Below, piece by piece: positions 26,163-36,574 of a DNA stretch of 64,000 nucleotides. This DNA is from Acidicapsa acidisoli (GTDB taxonomy: Bacteria > Acidobacteriota > Terriglobia > Terriglobales > Acidobacteriaceae). The stretch spans positions 744,001 to 808,000 of the forward strand of contig NZ_JAGSYI010000001.1 of NCBI RefSeq assembly GCF_025685625.1, in the 5' to 3' direction. The notes under the pieces were generated by a model that was given only the letters and a program-made list of their open reading frames with translations, was not told the origin of the DNA and did no database searches. Within the stretch, counting starts at the first letter, position 1. Each line of letters starts with the position of its first letter. Both the position numbers and the translations under genes were made by a program.

Positions 26163-27134
26163 CTATTGTTGGGCGTAAAACCGTCCGACAAAGCTCGCCA
26201 ACCGTGCCGCCCGGCGCATTTTCTTCAACCGCGCCGGGGTGAACGGCTGGATAGGGCCCTCAGCACACTCCAGGAAATGCTTGTCGCCGTTCCAGGGTGG
26301 ATTACCGGAGAAAGCGGAGCTGACAAACTTCTTGCGCCAGGGCTTCTTTCTCCCCACCGTGTGGTACATGGTGAAGCCTCCGGGAACCCAGCCCATCCCC
26401 TCTGGACCAATTGTCGTCAATGGCGTCTTGGCGTACATCGCGGCCACATTCAATGCGTCCTGATCCGTGGAGAAAAACGCCTCCGTCCGAGTGCCATGCT
26501 GTATGTGGTTTTCGTTGACTCCCGCCGAAGCAGCAACCCGCATTGCAGCTTTCCACGTCTCCACGAATGCCCGATGCTCCAGACCCAGTCCGACAAAACC
26601 TCCGTTATAGTAACGCTCCTGCTGACTGACAACTTCTCCCCAGCCGTGGTTCTTGACTATTTCCATCCATTCGCAACGAAGCGGGTGATTGGAAGGCATC
26701 ACCCCCATAGTGATTTCTTGGCAAAGACAGACTCCAAAGCGGACCCATCGTTCGAAGAATTCCCATTCGCACCGGACCGTAATGTCCGGATCAAAATACC
26801 AGAGGTACTTCCTTGCGATCCCTCGATCGATAATCGTGCTCATGAACTCCGGCTTGAACTGGGTAAAGTGGCCGGAGCGGTCGATCAATTCAAAGCTAAG
26901 CAACGCTTCTCCAACCTGGTAGAGGCCGTCCGCTCGCAGTTGCAACTGTGTCGTCCAAGGCGGCAGCTCACCCCGATAGCCTACCCAAAACAATCCCCGG
27001 AAGCCGCCCCTGACAATCGAGTTGATCAATGCGGCTAGGCCGAAGTGATAGTCCCCTTCGTAAAGCGTGCAAATCACCTGCTCATTGCATGGCAGTGTCA
27101 TTAACTCCTCGGTCATTCCTATAGCTTTCCCCAT
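26163..27134 (-). CDS. Putative glycosyltransferase of the exopolysaccharide locus
   Basis: 323 residues, soluble. A DxD-like metal/nucleotide-sugar motif WYFDPDITV lies at about 113-121 and an acceptor-side YNGGFVGL at 176-183, features of GT-A transferases; the N-terminus EQVICTLYEGDYHFGLAALI is like GT8/nucleotide-diphospho-sugar transferases. It starts 3 bp after the flippase stop and is last in the leftward run of genes, so it is probably cotranscribed. Sugar and linkage unknown. Confidence 0.7.
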   Translation of the reverse strand: MGKAIGMTEELMTLPCNEQVICTLYEGDYHFGLAALINSIVRGGFRGLFWVGYRGELPPWTTQLQLRADGLYQVGEALLSFELIDRSGHFTQFKPEFMSTIIDRGIARKYLWYFDPDITVRCEWEFFERWVRFGVCLCQEITMGVMPSNHPLRCEWMEIVKNHGWGEVVSQQERYYNGGFVGLGLEHRAFVETWKAAMRVAASAGVNENHIQHGTRTEAFFSTDQDALNVAAMYAKTPLTTIGPEGMGWVPGGFTMYHTVGRKKPWRKKFVSSAFSGNPPWNGDKHFLECAEGPIQPFTPARLKKMRRAARLASFVGRFYAQQ

Positions 27135-27137
27135 GGC

Positions 27138-28475
27138 CTACGTTCCGGACTCCAGGCTTTCCTGCAGCCCCGGCTGATGTAGCTCTTGCCCGCCTCGCAA
27201 GAATCCGTAAACGCCGCAGGAGAGATTGACCGCCAGTGAGACCAGCGCCGACGCGACATTCATGATCAGAACATTCCGCACTATGCTGAGATCTACCTTC
27301 CAAATAAACAGCACCTCCACTGCCAGGATAAGAGCTATATTGGCAATCGTGACCCACCAATAGACGAAGCGGCGCGAGGAATGCACGATCCATAAGAATC
27401 CGCTGAGATATTGAATGGAAGAGCTGAGAACCATCAGACCAACCTCAACCCGCAGTTGGCTGTAGTGCGGTCCCAGTATCCAGAGAAAGGCCTCGGGAAA
27501 GAGAAAGGCCAGTGCTGAAAATGCCGCCACACCAAGAGCCACCAACCCCACGGCCAATAGGTAAATCCGTTTGAGCCGCGCCTTCTCGAGCTTTGCGAAG
27601 AACGGTTCGGCCAGAATAATATTCATCTGCGAAAACAATACAAGAATCTGGCCCAATCGGCCCAACGCGCCAATGCTGGCCACACTCGATACATTGTGCC
27701 CAAAGACAATGATCAACATCAGCATGACCTGGCCCTGGATGGCATAAAAGACCGTGCTGGGCACATTCGGCATTGCCAATCGAACGATTGCCTTTTCCTG
27801 CGGTGCGCTTGGCTGGCCCTTGACTCCCAGCAGTTCCCGCGCGCGCCGGTAGTAGGTAAAGGCGAGAAAGAGAGTCTGCGCAACGTTCAGCAGAATTCCG
27901 ACATAGACATTCATGCCATGCAGAGCCCAGAAGATCACCAGAAGAGTCAGCGATCCAAGACTGCCGATGATCTGCGCGCGATAGTAGCGGCTGCGGTCAC
28001 GCCGCAGGATTAATACTGCGCCATAGGCGGAACTCACTCGCGCAAACCACGTTGTTACCAGCAGCACAACAACCATCTGCGCCACCACGAGCGCGCCCCA
28101 ATGCTGCCTCTGCACCAACAGAACAAAGATCACTCCCGCGACGGGAGCAACAACCAGGTACATGCGCACTGCGATTCTGCGGATAGAAGCGACGTAGTTG
28201 GCAATCAGAGGAAGATTGGCGATCTGGCCGCCCACGAGTGGAGTTATCGTTCCTGACATGCCAACGTCGAGCAGAGTTGTCAAAGAGCCCATAAAGCCAA
28301 ACAACACGGCAAACTTGGCATAGGACGGGACGGGAAGCATCCTTACGCAAAGCAGGCCATAGAGCATATTGCCCGCCATCGCGATTCCCTGCTTCGTCAG
28401 AAAATGAAACGCAGCCCGAAGCTTTGGAATAAGAAATAACTTCCCTCTTTCCAACCACGTCATCGCGGAATCCAT
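27138..28475 (-). CDS. Polysaccharide flippase (Wzx/MOP superfamily)
   Basis: 445 residues with about 12 predicted membrane helices and only short loops (TKQGIAMAGNMLYGLLCVRM at the start; repeated PhiG-rich helices). The arrangement fits the MOP exporter superfamily used to move lipid-linked repeat units across the inner membrane. Located between the BY-kinase and a glycosyltransferase. Assignment rests on topology and context rather than a diagnostic motif. Confidence 0.75.
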   Translation of the reverse strand: MDSAMTWLERGKLFLIPKLRAAFHFLTKQGIAMAGNMLYGLLCVRMLPVPSYAKFAVLFGFMGSLTTLLDVGMSGTITPLVGGQIANLPLIANYVASIRRIAVRMYLVVAPVAGVIFVLLVQRQHWGALVVAQMVVVLLVTTWFARVSSAYGAVLILRRDRSRYYRAQIIGSLGSLTLLVIFWALHGMNVYVGILLNVAQTLFLAFTYYRRARELLGVKGQPSAPQEKAIVRLAMPNVPSTVFYAIQGQVMLMLIIVFGHNVSSVASIGALGRLGQILVLFSQMNIILAEPFFAKLEKARLKRIYLLAVGLVALGVAAFSALAFLFPEAFLWILGPHYSQLRVEVGLMVLSSSIQYLSGFLWIVHSSRRFVYWWVTIANIALILAVEVLFIWKVDLSIVRNVLIMNVASALVSLAVNLSCGVYGFLRGGQELHQPGLQESLESGT

Positions 28476-28658
28476 AGGGCAAGCTCTAACCGATGCAATG
28501 TATGGCCTCCCGGCTTACTCCCTGGCTTCGAACAGGGGATTTGTAATTGGGATCTGGCGCCTCGAATGCCATTCCGCAAGACGAATAGAAGTAGGAGTTT
28601 GCGGCACCTTCTCGCAATCTGTTAGTTCCCGATAGCGAGAAAGGTGTGCGTCATTGGA

Positions 28659-30854
28659 TTACTTCTTCTTCCCGGACGAGAGGTAGCCGCCGACTCCGGA
28701 ACCGTAATAGCTCCCGCCGCCACCGTAGCCTTTGCCGTAGTACTTTCGGTAGTTGCCATAGCCGCCGTAGTAGGTGTCGGCATGCGGCAAGGCATTCACC
28801 ACAACTCCCGTCTGCTTGCCTGGATACTTAGCCAGATCCTGCCGGATTCTGCGCAACGCGCGTTTCTGCGCGACCCCAATGCGCACCACAACGAGCAATG
28901 TATCGCAGTGGGATGCAATGATCAGCGCGTCCGTGACAAGCAAAACCGGCGGTGTATCGATTAGAACGTAGTCGTAGTGATCGCGCGACCAGGCAAGCAA
29001 CTGCTCCAGCCTTCCCTGACCCAGAAGTTCGGATGGAAATGGAGGAATCTCCTGAACGGGGATAACGTCCAGTCCCGCAACCTCCGGCACCTTCTGAACA
29101 CATTCTTCGGGAGCTACTGTAACGTCGCTCAGAAAGCGGCTAAGTCCAGGCTGGTCGGTCGCTGGCATTTTGAGCCGTTGCGCAATCGTCGGCTTGCGCA
29201 AATCGGCGTCGATAAGCAGCACTCGCTTGGACTGAGTCGCCAGAACCACGGCCAGGTTCAGCGCGGTCGTAGACTTGCCTTCTCCAGGTCCGCAACTTGT
29301 CAACGAGATAACGCGATGCTTCTGGCTCACCGGCATCAAGGTAATCGCCGTTCGCAGCAGCCGGTATGCCTCTGTGCCAGCGGAACGCGGCGCAAGCAAG
29401 GTCACAAGGGGCAGCACATCGTCCGAAAGGCGCATGGCGGCCAGATCTTCCTTGTACTCCGGCACAGAAGCCAATACCGGCATAGGTAGTCCTTCTTCCA
29501 CCTGCTCCACGGTCTGCACCGTATCGCTGTTCAAGACAATGATTCCGACGATCACAAGTGCAATCAGAAATCCGCCTGCCGCGCCGGCCATCGTATCGGC
29601 GCGCACATTTGGATACGCCTTGATCCCTGGCACCTCAGCCGCGGTGAAGCGATTCAGTTCCTGAGATTGCATACCGGCCTGAATTGCGCCCGTTCCCATG
29701 GCAGAGAGCAACACGTTGTAAAGTGTCTGATCGCTGATGTATTGGGATTTCAGAATCTCGTAGCGCACCGTGTCGGGAGTCTTGCCTTGAGCCTCCTTTT
29801 GCAACGCCCCCAGACGGTCATTGATGCTTTGCTCTGCCTTCTGCGCTCGTTCAAGGTTCTCCGCGGCGCCGTTGAGAACATTCTGGCGGAGGCCCTCAGC
29901 GCTCTTTTGCAGACTGGAAAGCTGAGCCTTGGCCTGCTGAAGAGGTGGATAATTCGGCCCATACCGATCTTCCAGCGATGCCACCTGTGACTGTGAGGCG
30001 GCCAATTGGGATTGCAAAGCAACCAGCGCGCCGGCGGATGGAATATCAGGAGGAATGCTCGCATCGGGATGATGAAGCATATTCTGATATTCAGCTTCCG
30101 CAAGATATCGGTCGCTCTGGACCTTTACGCGCTCGCTGAGTAGCTGCGTCGTTTCGCTAACGAGCATGCTCGAATCCGAGTTAGCGGTGGAAGATAAGAT
30201 TCCGAGCTTTGCCTCAGAATTCAGAAGATCGTTCTGTTCGTCCTGAATCTTCTGCTTCAGACTATCCATCTGCACTGTCAGATAGTGCGTTATGTCCTGA
30301 GTGCTCTTGTAGCGCTGGGCAAAGCTTTGTTCCATGTAGACATCGACCAGCGTGTTGGCCACCGAGGCCGCCAATGCCGGGCTCGAGCTTCGAAACCGGA
30401 TCGATAGAAGCTCCGATCTTGGAACCTGGGTCACACTCAATGACCCCAGGAACTGGTGTACCAATTGATCCCGCTGAACTGGATTATCAAGATTGATATG
30501 CGCTCCACCCGCGAAGACAGGGTGCTTGGCCAGATCGAGCCTGCGCATCGTCATCTCTGCAATCGTCGGGCTCTGAAAACCGATAATCAGTGTTTGCATC
30601 TTCAGGCTATACTCGTCGCCGCTGCCGCCCCCGCCGCTACCGATACTTATGGAACTATGCTGGTCCATATGAACCATCGCAACGGCATCATACTGCGGAG
30701 TTTGAAATTTCGCCCACAGCGTAGCCAGCGTAGCGCCGAGGATCATAAGACCGAGCAGATACAATCCATATTTCCGCAGAATACGGACAATATCGGAAAG
30801 GTGTATCGCGTTCTCCGTGAATTTCGTCGCCGCTATTGGTGGATTTGTCGTCAC
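28659..30854 (-). CDS. Wzc-like tyrosine autokinase (Wzz + BY-kinase)
   Basis: 731 residues. Wzz region with first membrane helix at about 30-48, a long periplasmic coiled coil (about 190-400, including the GNVR-like part), second helix at 422-441, and a cytoplasmic BY-kinase with Walker A GPGEGKSTT (522-530), A' LLIDADLRKP (546-555) and Walker B YVLIDTPP (629-636). The C-terminus is a Tyr/Gly cluster with ten Tyr within about 30 residues, the autophosphorylation tail. Such proteins control chain length and export through Wza. The start overlaps the upstream gene by ATGA, indicating coupling. Confidence 0.93.
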   Translation of the reverse strand: MTTNPPIAATKFTENAIHLSDIVRILRKYGLYLLGLMILGATLATLWAKFQTPQYDAVAMVHMDQHSSISIGSGGGGSGDEYSLKMQTLIIGFQSPTIAEMTMRRLDLAKHPVFAGGAHINLDNPVQRDQLVHQFLGSLSVTQVPRSELLSIRFRSSSPALAASVANTLVDVYMEQSFAQRYKSTQDITHYLTVQMDSLKQKIQDEQNDLLNSEAKLGILSSTANSDSSMLVSETTQLLSERVKVQSDRYLAEAEYQNMLHHPDASIPPDIPSAGALVALQSQLAASQSQVASLEDRYGPNYPPLQQAKAQLSSLQKSAEGLRQNVLNGAAENLERAQKAEQSINDRLGALQKEAQGKTPDTVRYEILKSQYISDQTLYNVLLSAMGTGAIQAGMQSQELNRFTAAEVPGIKAYPNVRADTMAGAAGGFLIALVIVGIIVLNSDTVQTVEQVEEGLPMPVLASVPEYKEDLAAMRLSDDVLPLVTLLAPRSAGTEAYRLLRTAITLMPVSQKHRVISLTSCGPGEGKSTTALNLAVVLATQSKRVLLIDADLRKPTIAQRLKMPATDQPGLSRFLSDVTVAPEECVQKVPEVAGLDVIPVQEIPPFPSELLGQGRLEQLLAWSRDHYDYVLIDTPPVLLVTDALIIASHCDTLLVVVRIGVAQKRALRRIRQDLAKYPGKQTGVVVNALPHADTYYGGYGNYRKYYGKGYGGGGSYYGSGVGGYLSSGKKK

Positions 30855-32227
30855 ACGGACCTCGTCAATAAATCTCCAGCCTCAAATTCCTGGCTCGATG
30901 TGTTATCCGGATAATAAAAAGCGCCCAGGATGAACGCATAGCCCATCATCACCTGCGAAGATGTCATAGTTGCGTTTCGAGTCAGATCCCCCTGGTAGGC
31001 TTGCGCCAAAAGACAAAAAGAGAGAGGCAGCACATGCGGAGAGGTGCCCCCGCGCACAATCCGAACGGCGACAACCACCATGGCCAATAGAAATCCAAAC
31101 CTGATCATGATGTAAAAGAAACCCACCGGCGTCCCCAGTTCCATTACATTGCGGATAGTGTCACCCTCCGAAAGGTCGTACGTGTAATTGTAAGTATTAC
31201 TGTCACCCAGGTGCGACGCGTCGACGCCCAAACCAATTCCAGCCCCGATCAGGCTGAACTGCGGTATAGTAGCGAATCCGATCAACCCATCCGTCAATCG
31301 CCCCTTACTGTTTTCCACATAGCTCGCGCCAGTGAATCGCTCAAGCACGATGTTGAATTCTGAGGGTGAAATCACGTAGGTCATCGCAGCAGCTGCCGGC
31401 ATCAAAATACAGATTCCTCCGATAGCCAGGATCGCGCGGGTCGAACCAAGAACGATAGCGCAGACCAAGCCGCCGAGAATTGCCGCGCCTGCAAGGGCAA
31501 TTGCAGACCTGGAACCACTGACCAGATGACAAAGGTTCGCCGCGAAGGTGCATGCGATGAGGAGCCAACGATTTCCAATCGTCCGGCGCTCCTTCGGCAG
31601 CAACCACTCTCCCATGCAAAACGCAACCGCGATTGAAACCCAAATGCCATAAAAGACAGTGAAGTTGAAGGTGCCTGAGACCCTGGCAATATCTGCGCCC
31701 GGCAAGCCGAAGGCGTCACCCTCCGAGGTTTTGTTGATCCACGCCGAAGTTGAAGACTCCGCCTGAGCAATCGCCAAAGCACACATAGGAATGCTCAGTA
31801 ACAGGTTCGACCAAATGAAAATCCGGCGGTATTTCTCCGTCAGACAAATCGGGAACACGATCAACATTGGCAGATAAAACAGGTAGTTGTGAATCCCCAC
31901 CGTCGCCACAAAGATAGGAAGACCGACAATAATGATCTGCAACAGCCCCTGCAGGATCAAAACTGCGCTTACCAGAATCATACCTAGCAGTAGATATCCT
32001 CGATCGAACAATCCAACCCATATCGCGTAGATATAGGCCAGGCTGATCGGAACATCTTGCAGGAGGTAGAGAATAGAAACACCCGGGAATAGCCACTTAC
32101 GCACGGCTCCCGTAAAAATAATGGCCCAAAATGTGGCGAAATAAAACTTCGCCAGCGTGCGGGCAGCAGAACTCTCCCGCGGATTCTCGACGGTAAGTTC
32201 GTTCCCAAATTGGAGTGTCGTTGCCAA
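30851..32227 (-). CDS. O-antigen polymerase/ligase-like membrane protein (Wzy)
   Basis: 458 residues with about 10-12 membrane helices. A long extracytoplasmic loop (ITSPSEFNIVLERFTGASY region to YNYTYDLSEGDTIRNVMELG) lies near the C-terminal third, as in Wzy/WaaL proteins, and VSGSRSAIAL resembles the conserved helix start of that family. Its last 4 bases overlap the kinase start. Sits between the Wza-like exporter and Wzc-like kinase, so polymerisation of repeat units is the likely role. Confidence 0.75.
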   Translation of the reverse strand: MATTLQFGNELTVENPRESSAARTLAKFYFATFWAIIFTGAVRKWLFPGVSILYLLQDVPISLAYIYAIWVGLFDRGYLLLGMILVSAVLILQGLLQIIIVGLPIFVATVGIHNYLFYLPMLIVFPICLTEKYRRIFIWSNLLLSIPMCALAIAQAESSTSAWINKTSEGDAFGLPGADIARVSGTFNFTVFYGIWVSIAVAFCMGEWLLPKERRTIGNRWLLIACTFAANLCHLVSGSRSAIALAGAAILGGLVCAIVLGSTRAILAIGGICILMPAAAAMTYVISPSEFNIVLERFTGASYVENSKGRLTDGLIGFATIPQFSLIGAGIGLGVDASHLGDSNTYNYTYDLSEGDTIRNVMELGTPVGFFYIMIRFGFLLAMVVVAVRIVRGGTSPHVLPLSFCLLAQAYQGDLTRNATMTSSQVMMGYAFILGAFYYPDNTSSQEFEAGDLLTRSV

Positions 32228-32252
32228 TAATCGACTGTTTCCCGGCTCTCAG

Positions 32253-33215
32253 CTAGAAATTCGCTTCCCTGAGCGTAGTAGCCGCATAAAGACCGCTGAG
32301 CGCCGTCCCGAAGATATTGTTGGTCTGCTGACGCAAATAACTCGGTTGCAGGTAGATGATGTCATTCGGGTGAAGTATCGGGTCTGCAATCTCTCCCTTG
32401 GATAGCTTGACCTGATCGAGGAGAATCTCCTCGCGCTTCCCATCCACAGTGCGCAAGAGATATAGTTTGGACCGCTTTGCAATCGACGTCACCCCGCCCG
32501 CTTGCGTCAAAGCCTCCATGAGGGTGATATCCTTCACAACACCTTCCCCGGAAACCGGAGATGCCTGCCCGACGCTCAGCGCGCCGCCAAGAGGGTAAAT
32601 TCCTGGGCGAAGCACCTCGCCACCTACAAAATAAACCCCGCGATTGGCCACGACTACAATGTCACCCGGTTGTACGGGCGTATTCATCGCCGAAACGCTC
32701 GGGGCGTCCGGGTCGAGTTCCACCGCAGTAGGAGGTTGATCGCTATGGTGGAGAATCGAGAGGTGATGATCTGCGAGCCCTGTCAGTCCGCCGACCTGAG
32801 CGATCACATACGAAAGTGGTGTTGGCGCAAATATGGGAATAACCCTGGGAGTCGCGACCTGGCCGATCACATTCACAGAAAGGTTGATTGCGGTGACTAC
32901 GTCGACTGTCACATTCGGGTCTTTGACAATCCCTTTCGCCTGCAGCGATTCCGAGATCGCGTGCTGAAACTGATCGGGCGACATACCGGCAACCGGAATT
33001 GTGCCAGCATAAGGAAGGTGTACAGAGCCGTCCGCGCCCACGTGCACCTGAAGTCCCGAAGCGAGTTCCGGAAAATCGTACATATGCACGCTCAATTGGT
33101 CCCCCGGCGCGAGGCCCGGAGGGACAAACTTCCCGTCTGGCGCCGCAGGTTCCTGAGACCAAACCGGAATCGGCAGCATCAAAAGGCTAACTAGGAGAAC
33201 TCTGGTCAGTTTCAC
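32253..33215 (-). CDS. Polysaccharide export protein (Wza-like, SLBB domains)
   Basis: 320 residues with a signal peptide (MKLTRVLLVSLLMLPIPVWS). A polysaccharide-export domain at about 35-110 (GDQLSVHMYDFPELA, DGSVHLPYAGTIPVAGMSP) is followed by two SLBB-type units (VIGQVATPRVIPIF and VGGEVLRPGIYPLGG). There is no lipobox Cys at the cleavage site, unlike E. coli Wza. It is the first gene of the leftward export/polymerase/kinase run (25 bp before the polymerase gene) and would form the outer-membrane export channel. Confidence 0.9.
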   Translation of the reverse strand: MKLTRVLLVSLLMLPIPVWSQEPAAPDGKFVPPGLAPGDQLSVHMYDFPELASGLQVHVGADGSVHLPYAGTIPVAGMSPDQFQHAISESLQAKGIVKDPNVTVDVVTAINLSVNVIGQVATPRVIPIFAPTPLSYVIAQVGGLTGLADHHLSILHHSDQPPTAVELDPDAPSVSAMNTPVQPGDIVVVANRGVYFVGGEVLRPGIYPLGGALSVGQASPVSGEGVVKDITLMEALTQAGGVTSIAKRSKLYLLRTVDGKREEILLDQVKLSKGEIADPILHPNDIIYLQPSYLRQQTNNIFGTALSGLYAATTLREANF

Positions 33216-33474
33216 TGAGAAATCGTCACCTGTTTCAAAGCGATTAAGTGTCTGGCCCTTGTCTCAGCGAGAGCGCCGCACCCGGACCAATTTCATTCCC
33301 GCCCAAGGCCGCGTACCCGCACTCGAACAGCTAGGTTAAAGATACCATGGGGCCTTTGTCACACGAAGCCCAATTCCAGTCATCCGCATCTCGCCAGAGG
33401 CCGGGCGTGACTGTCCTAAGTAATCTTGGCAAATCCTTTGTAGCAGTTCTGTCGCGTTCTGCGCACCGACCGGT

Positions 33475-34629
33475 CTACCCGATTCCTAGCGCCTTATAGA
33501 CTTCCTGCGCCGCATTGTTAAGCGCGTAACGTCTTTGGTAGCAATCCAGGGCACGGGCTTGCATGGTCTTCAGCTCCTCGGGATTCAGTTTTTGAAACGC
33601 CGTCAACAAGCGAACTGTACCCTCGATGGTGTCGGTTTCCATCAACCCCGCGCCATCGGCGGCCACATCGGGCGCGATATTGACTTTGTCAGAGATCAGC
33701 GGCACAACCCCACACGCCAGAGCGTCCGCTACCGCTATTCCGAAATTCTCCTGATGCGACGGAAGCACAAACGCTTCCGCCCCATAAAAAGCGCCCCACT
33801 TCGCATCGCCGCGCAGCATTCCGGTCCACGTAATCCGCTCCCCAATGCCCAGTTGCGCCGCTCGGGCCTTCAATTCCGCACTCCAGCCCGTCTCGTCCGG
33901 ACCGGCCATGACCAGTTGCAGCTCTGCGCTGACCGCCTGAGCAAAAGCTTCCAGCAGCAAATCGCAGCCCTTCTTCGGATGAATTCGCCCCAGGAACAGC
34001 AAGTAGTCTTTCCCACGTAACTGCGGCCAGTTCTCTAGAAACGCGCGCTTCAGCATCTCAGGATCGCCGATTGGTCCCATCGTTCCATAAGGCACCACAA
34101 CTCGGCGAAATCGGCAAAACGGAAATCCGTCCGCCGCCACTCTCCGCTCCTCTTCGCTCGTGAAGCAGACTGCCTCCGCCGCGTTCAGATTGCGATGCTC
34201 CTGGAGTGTCCAGTACAAGAGTTTCTTTAGGTGCTTTAAGGGAAACCTGTCCCTGAAGTAAGGGTCGAGCATGCCGTGAGCAAATACCACATAGGGCTTC
34301 CGGCCCGCAAGAGCCTTCCGCACCGCTACTCCGTGGTATTGCCAGACGCCGTTGACGATCACGCCATCGAATCGATGGTGATTGACCTTGAGCCACTCGT
34401 CCAATTGCGGTGAATAGCCGTAATTCGTCTTACCCGGCCCACACGGATGGACCGCGCAATCAAGCAGGCTCCGAAAGCCGTCGCCCTCCGGACCGTCGTT
34501 CGCGCCATCCAGCGTAGCTACTTCGACCTCGTTGCCGGCCCGCTGATGCGCACGCGCAAACATCCGAACAGATTCGCTCGGGCCACCTCTATCCGGGTTC
34601 AATGTGTGCACAACGTGCAAAAGACGCAT
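33475..34629 (-). CDS. Family 4 glycosyltransferase
   Basis: 384 residues with a GT-B fold: N-terminal MRLLHVVHTLNPDRGGPSE acceptor loop, GRIHPKKGCDLLLEAFAQA at the start of the second lobe, and PSHQENFGIAVADALACGVV, the nucleotide-sugar-binding E-x7-E motif of GT4 enzymes. No membrane segment. Located 260 bp upstream of the Wza gene in the same direction. A retaining transferase adding a sugar to the repeat unit is likely; the donor is unknown. Confidence 0.88.
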   Translation of the reverse strand: MRLLHVVHTLNPDRGGPSESVRMFARAHQRAGNEVEVATLDGANDGPEGDGFRSLLDCAVHPCGPGKTNYGYSPQLDEWLKVNHHRFDGVIVNGVWQYHGVAVRKALAGRKPYVVFAHGMLDPYFRDRFPLKHLKKLLYWTLQEHRNLNAAEAVCFTSEEERRVAADGFPFCRFRRVVVPYGTMGPIGDPEMLKRAFLENWPQLRGKDYLLFLGRIHPKKGCDLLLEAFAQAVSAELQLVMAGPDETGWSAELKARAAQLGIGERITWTGMLRGDAKWGAFYGAEAFVLPSHQENFGIAVADALACGVVPLISDKVNIAPDVAADGAGLMETDTIEGTVRLLTAFQKLNPEELKTMQARALDCYQRRYALNNAAQEVYKALGIG

Positions 34630-34680
34630 GAGTGGTCAGTATATCGTTGAGCCGCTCTGACTCTTGCCGCAACACACGGT

Positions 34681-36282
34681 TCAATTTCCTGAAGGCGTCT
34701 CACCCTCCTGGCCGGATCCTTCCTGGTAAATAAAAAAGCGCTCATCGGGATAGATCGGACGCTGATCGAAGGACTGGATCAGATGCAGTCGCAGGCCCTC
34801 CCGCGTCGAGTCCGGAAGCGGAGCATTCATAATCACCAGGGTGGGCAGCGTGGAGGTTTCGCGGACGCGGTTCAAGTCCTCCTGATCTAGTACGTGCTCC
34901 TCGTCTCGTTGCGTGTTCCAGACGACAAAAGACTCAAAACAGCGACACGTCGTGTAGTAAGCCGAGGGCCGCTGCAGATAGCCGATGAGGCCGACACCGG
35001 CGTAGTCCGGTCGTATAACCATGGGGTTGTTGGCAAGACCCGAACGCTGAAGCCATTGGCTCGTGGCTTTGGCTTCAGAATACGGACGGAGGACGTCGAG
35101 CCCGGCGGAGACAAGCGCCGCCATGGTCTGAATGCCCAGGAAACAGACAAGCAGCAGAGTCCGCACTTGGTTTGGAAGCCACGAGGACCGCGACCTGCCA
35201 GGCTGTCCGGAGTTGGAGTCTGGCAGAGTATCGATGAAAAGTGCAATCACGAGACTCGCGAAGATCAATCCATAGTGACGCACGGGCGGAAAGTGGACCG
35301 TGGCGGCAAAGGCTACCAGATCGAGAAAAGCCGCGCAGAGAAAGAAATAGCGAGCACGAGCCGTGCGAAGCGTAGCGGCCACGAAAAGGAAAACAGCCAG
35401 AGAAAGAAGGGCAGCTACAGCCGAGGGGTGATGGCGCGGCACCAGAACTTCAAGTAGATCGCGTGGAATGTAAGAGCCGGGTATGGGGAAAAATGCCTGC
35501 CAGGCGCGGCCTTCACAGATCAGGAAATAACCGGCGAGGGACTCTTTTCCGCTCGTGTAGGCCGGCGTGAATATGTCTGCCGGCGGACGGACCGTGAAAT
35601 AAGCGGCAATCAGGCTTGCCAGCAGGAGTGCGAGAGCCACCCAGAACTGGCCGCTGCGCAATAATCTGGCAGGGCGGGCGAGGCTCTCAGCGTCCGGGAA
35701 GCAATAGAGCCAGAAGAAGATAACAGCGGCAATGGGAATCGCAAAGAAATGCGCTTGGATCGCCAAAACCAGAAGGACTATGCCCATCCAGCGGCGTGGG
35801 CGCTCGCTGAGGAAGCAGCGCGCCGCAGCCGTAAGCAGCAGCATCGCCAGCATGTAATTCCTGGCGACGGCGCCGTAGCCGTAAAAAACGAAGAAGGAGA
35901 AAGCCGCAAGGGTAAGCAAGTACCATTGGATGCGACGCGCGGAAAGAATAAGCCAGCCTTGTGCCAGAGCGAGCAGGTAATTGAGCACCTGCATACTGAC
36001 TGGATTCCCCGAAATGTGGGCCGGAATATAGAGAAGAAGATGCCACAGGGCTGGATGGCCTTCGTACCGCAAATTGTGGAAAAGAGCCGAGAGCGTGGGG
36101 CTATCCCGGGCGATGAGCCACGCCTGCAATTCGTCGTGGAACATTTCGTGGCGCCAGGTGACAAGCCCCAGCAGCAGACCGAAAACGCCAAATACGAATC
36201 GCTCGAAGCGCTGCGCGGTGCCAAACAAACGAGGGTAAGACACTACGCGCTGATAAACTGTCGTAGTAGAGATCGTTGACAT
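34681..36282 (-). CDS. GT-C/PMT-like polytopic membrane protein
   Basis: 533 residues with about 10-11 membrane helices. The first extracytoplasmic loop carries HDELQAWLIARDSPTL and YEGHPALWHLLLY, the acidic-pair pattern seen in GT39/GT83-like lipid-sugar-dependent transferases. The last 130 residues form a soluble domain. It may transfer sugars from polyprenyl phosphate at the outer face of the inner membrane. Divergent from the flavoprotein gene. Family assignment is moderate. Confidence 0.7.
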   Translation of the reverse strand: MSTISTTTVYQRVVSYPRLFGTAQRFERFVFGVFGLLLGLVTWRHEMFHDELQAWLIARDSPTLSALFHNLRYEGHPALWHLLLYIPAHISGNPVSMQVLNYLLALAQGWLILSARRIQWYLLTLAAFSFFVFYGYGAVARNYMLAMLLLTAAARCFLSERPRRWMGIVLLVLAIQAHFFAIPIAAVIFFWLYCFPDAESLARPARLLRSGQFWVALALLLASLIAAYFTVRPPADIFTPAYTSGKESLAGYFLICEGRAWQAFFPIPGSYIPRDLLEVLVPRHHPSAVAALLSLAVFLFVAATLRTARARYFFLCAAFLDLVAFAATVHFPPVRHYGLIFASLVIALFIDTLPDSNSGQPGRSRSSWLPNQVRTLLLVCFLGIQTMAALVSAGLDVLRPYSEAKATSQWLQRSGLANNPMVIRPDYAGVGLIGYLQRPSAYYTTCRCFESFVVWNTQRDEEHVLDQEDLNRVRETSTLPTLVIMNAPLPDSTREGLRLHLIQSFDQRPIYPDERFFIYQEGSGQEGETPSGN

Positions 36283-36574
36283 GGTTCCTTTCGCAGACGA
36301 TCAGCGACTTGAGACCAACGCCAGTCGGATCAACACGGGCCCGGCGTTAGCCTGCGTCATACTTCCCTTCGCAGCAAACTCCATCAAGTTCATCGCCAAA
36401 TACCCAGGACGTTTCCTGGCAAAACGCATGTTTTTGCGGATTCGCCTCCCAAAGTATTACCTGCTTTTAAGTCGATTCGCGATAAATTATTCACATAATA
36501 AGAGCATTGCCGTCCGCGTCTGCCAACCGAAATTATCTGTAAGAGCTTCCTAACCGCTGTTATACTGATATAAG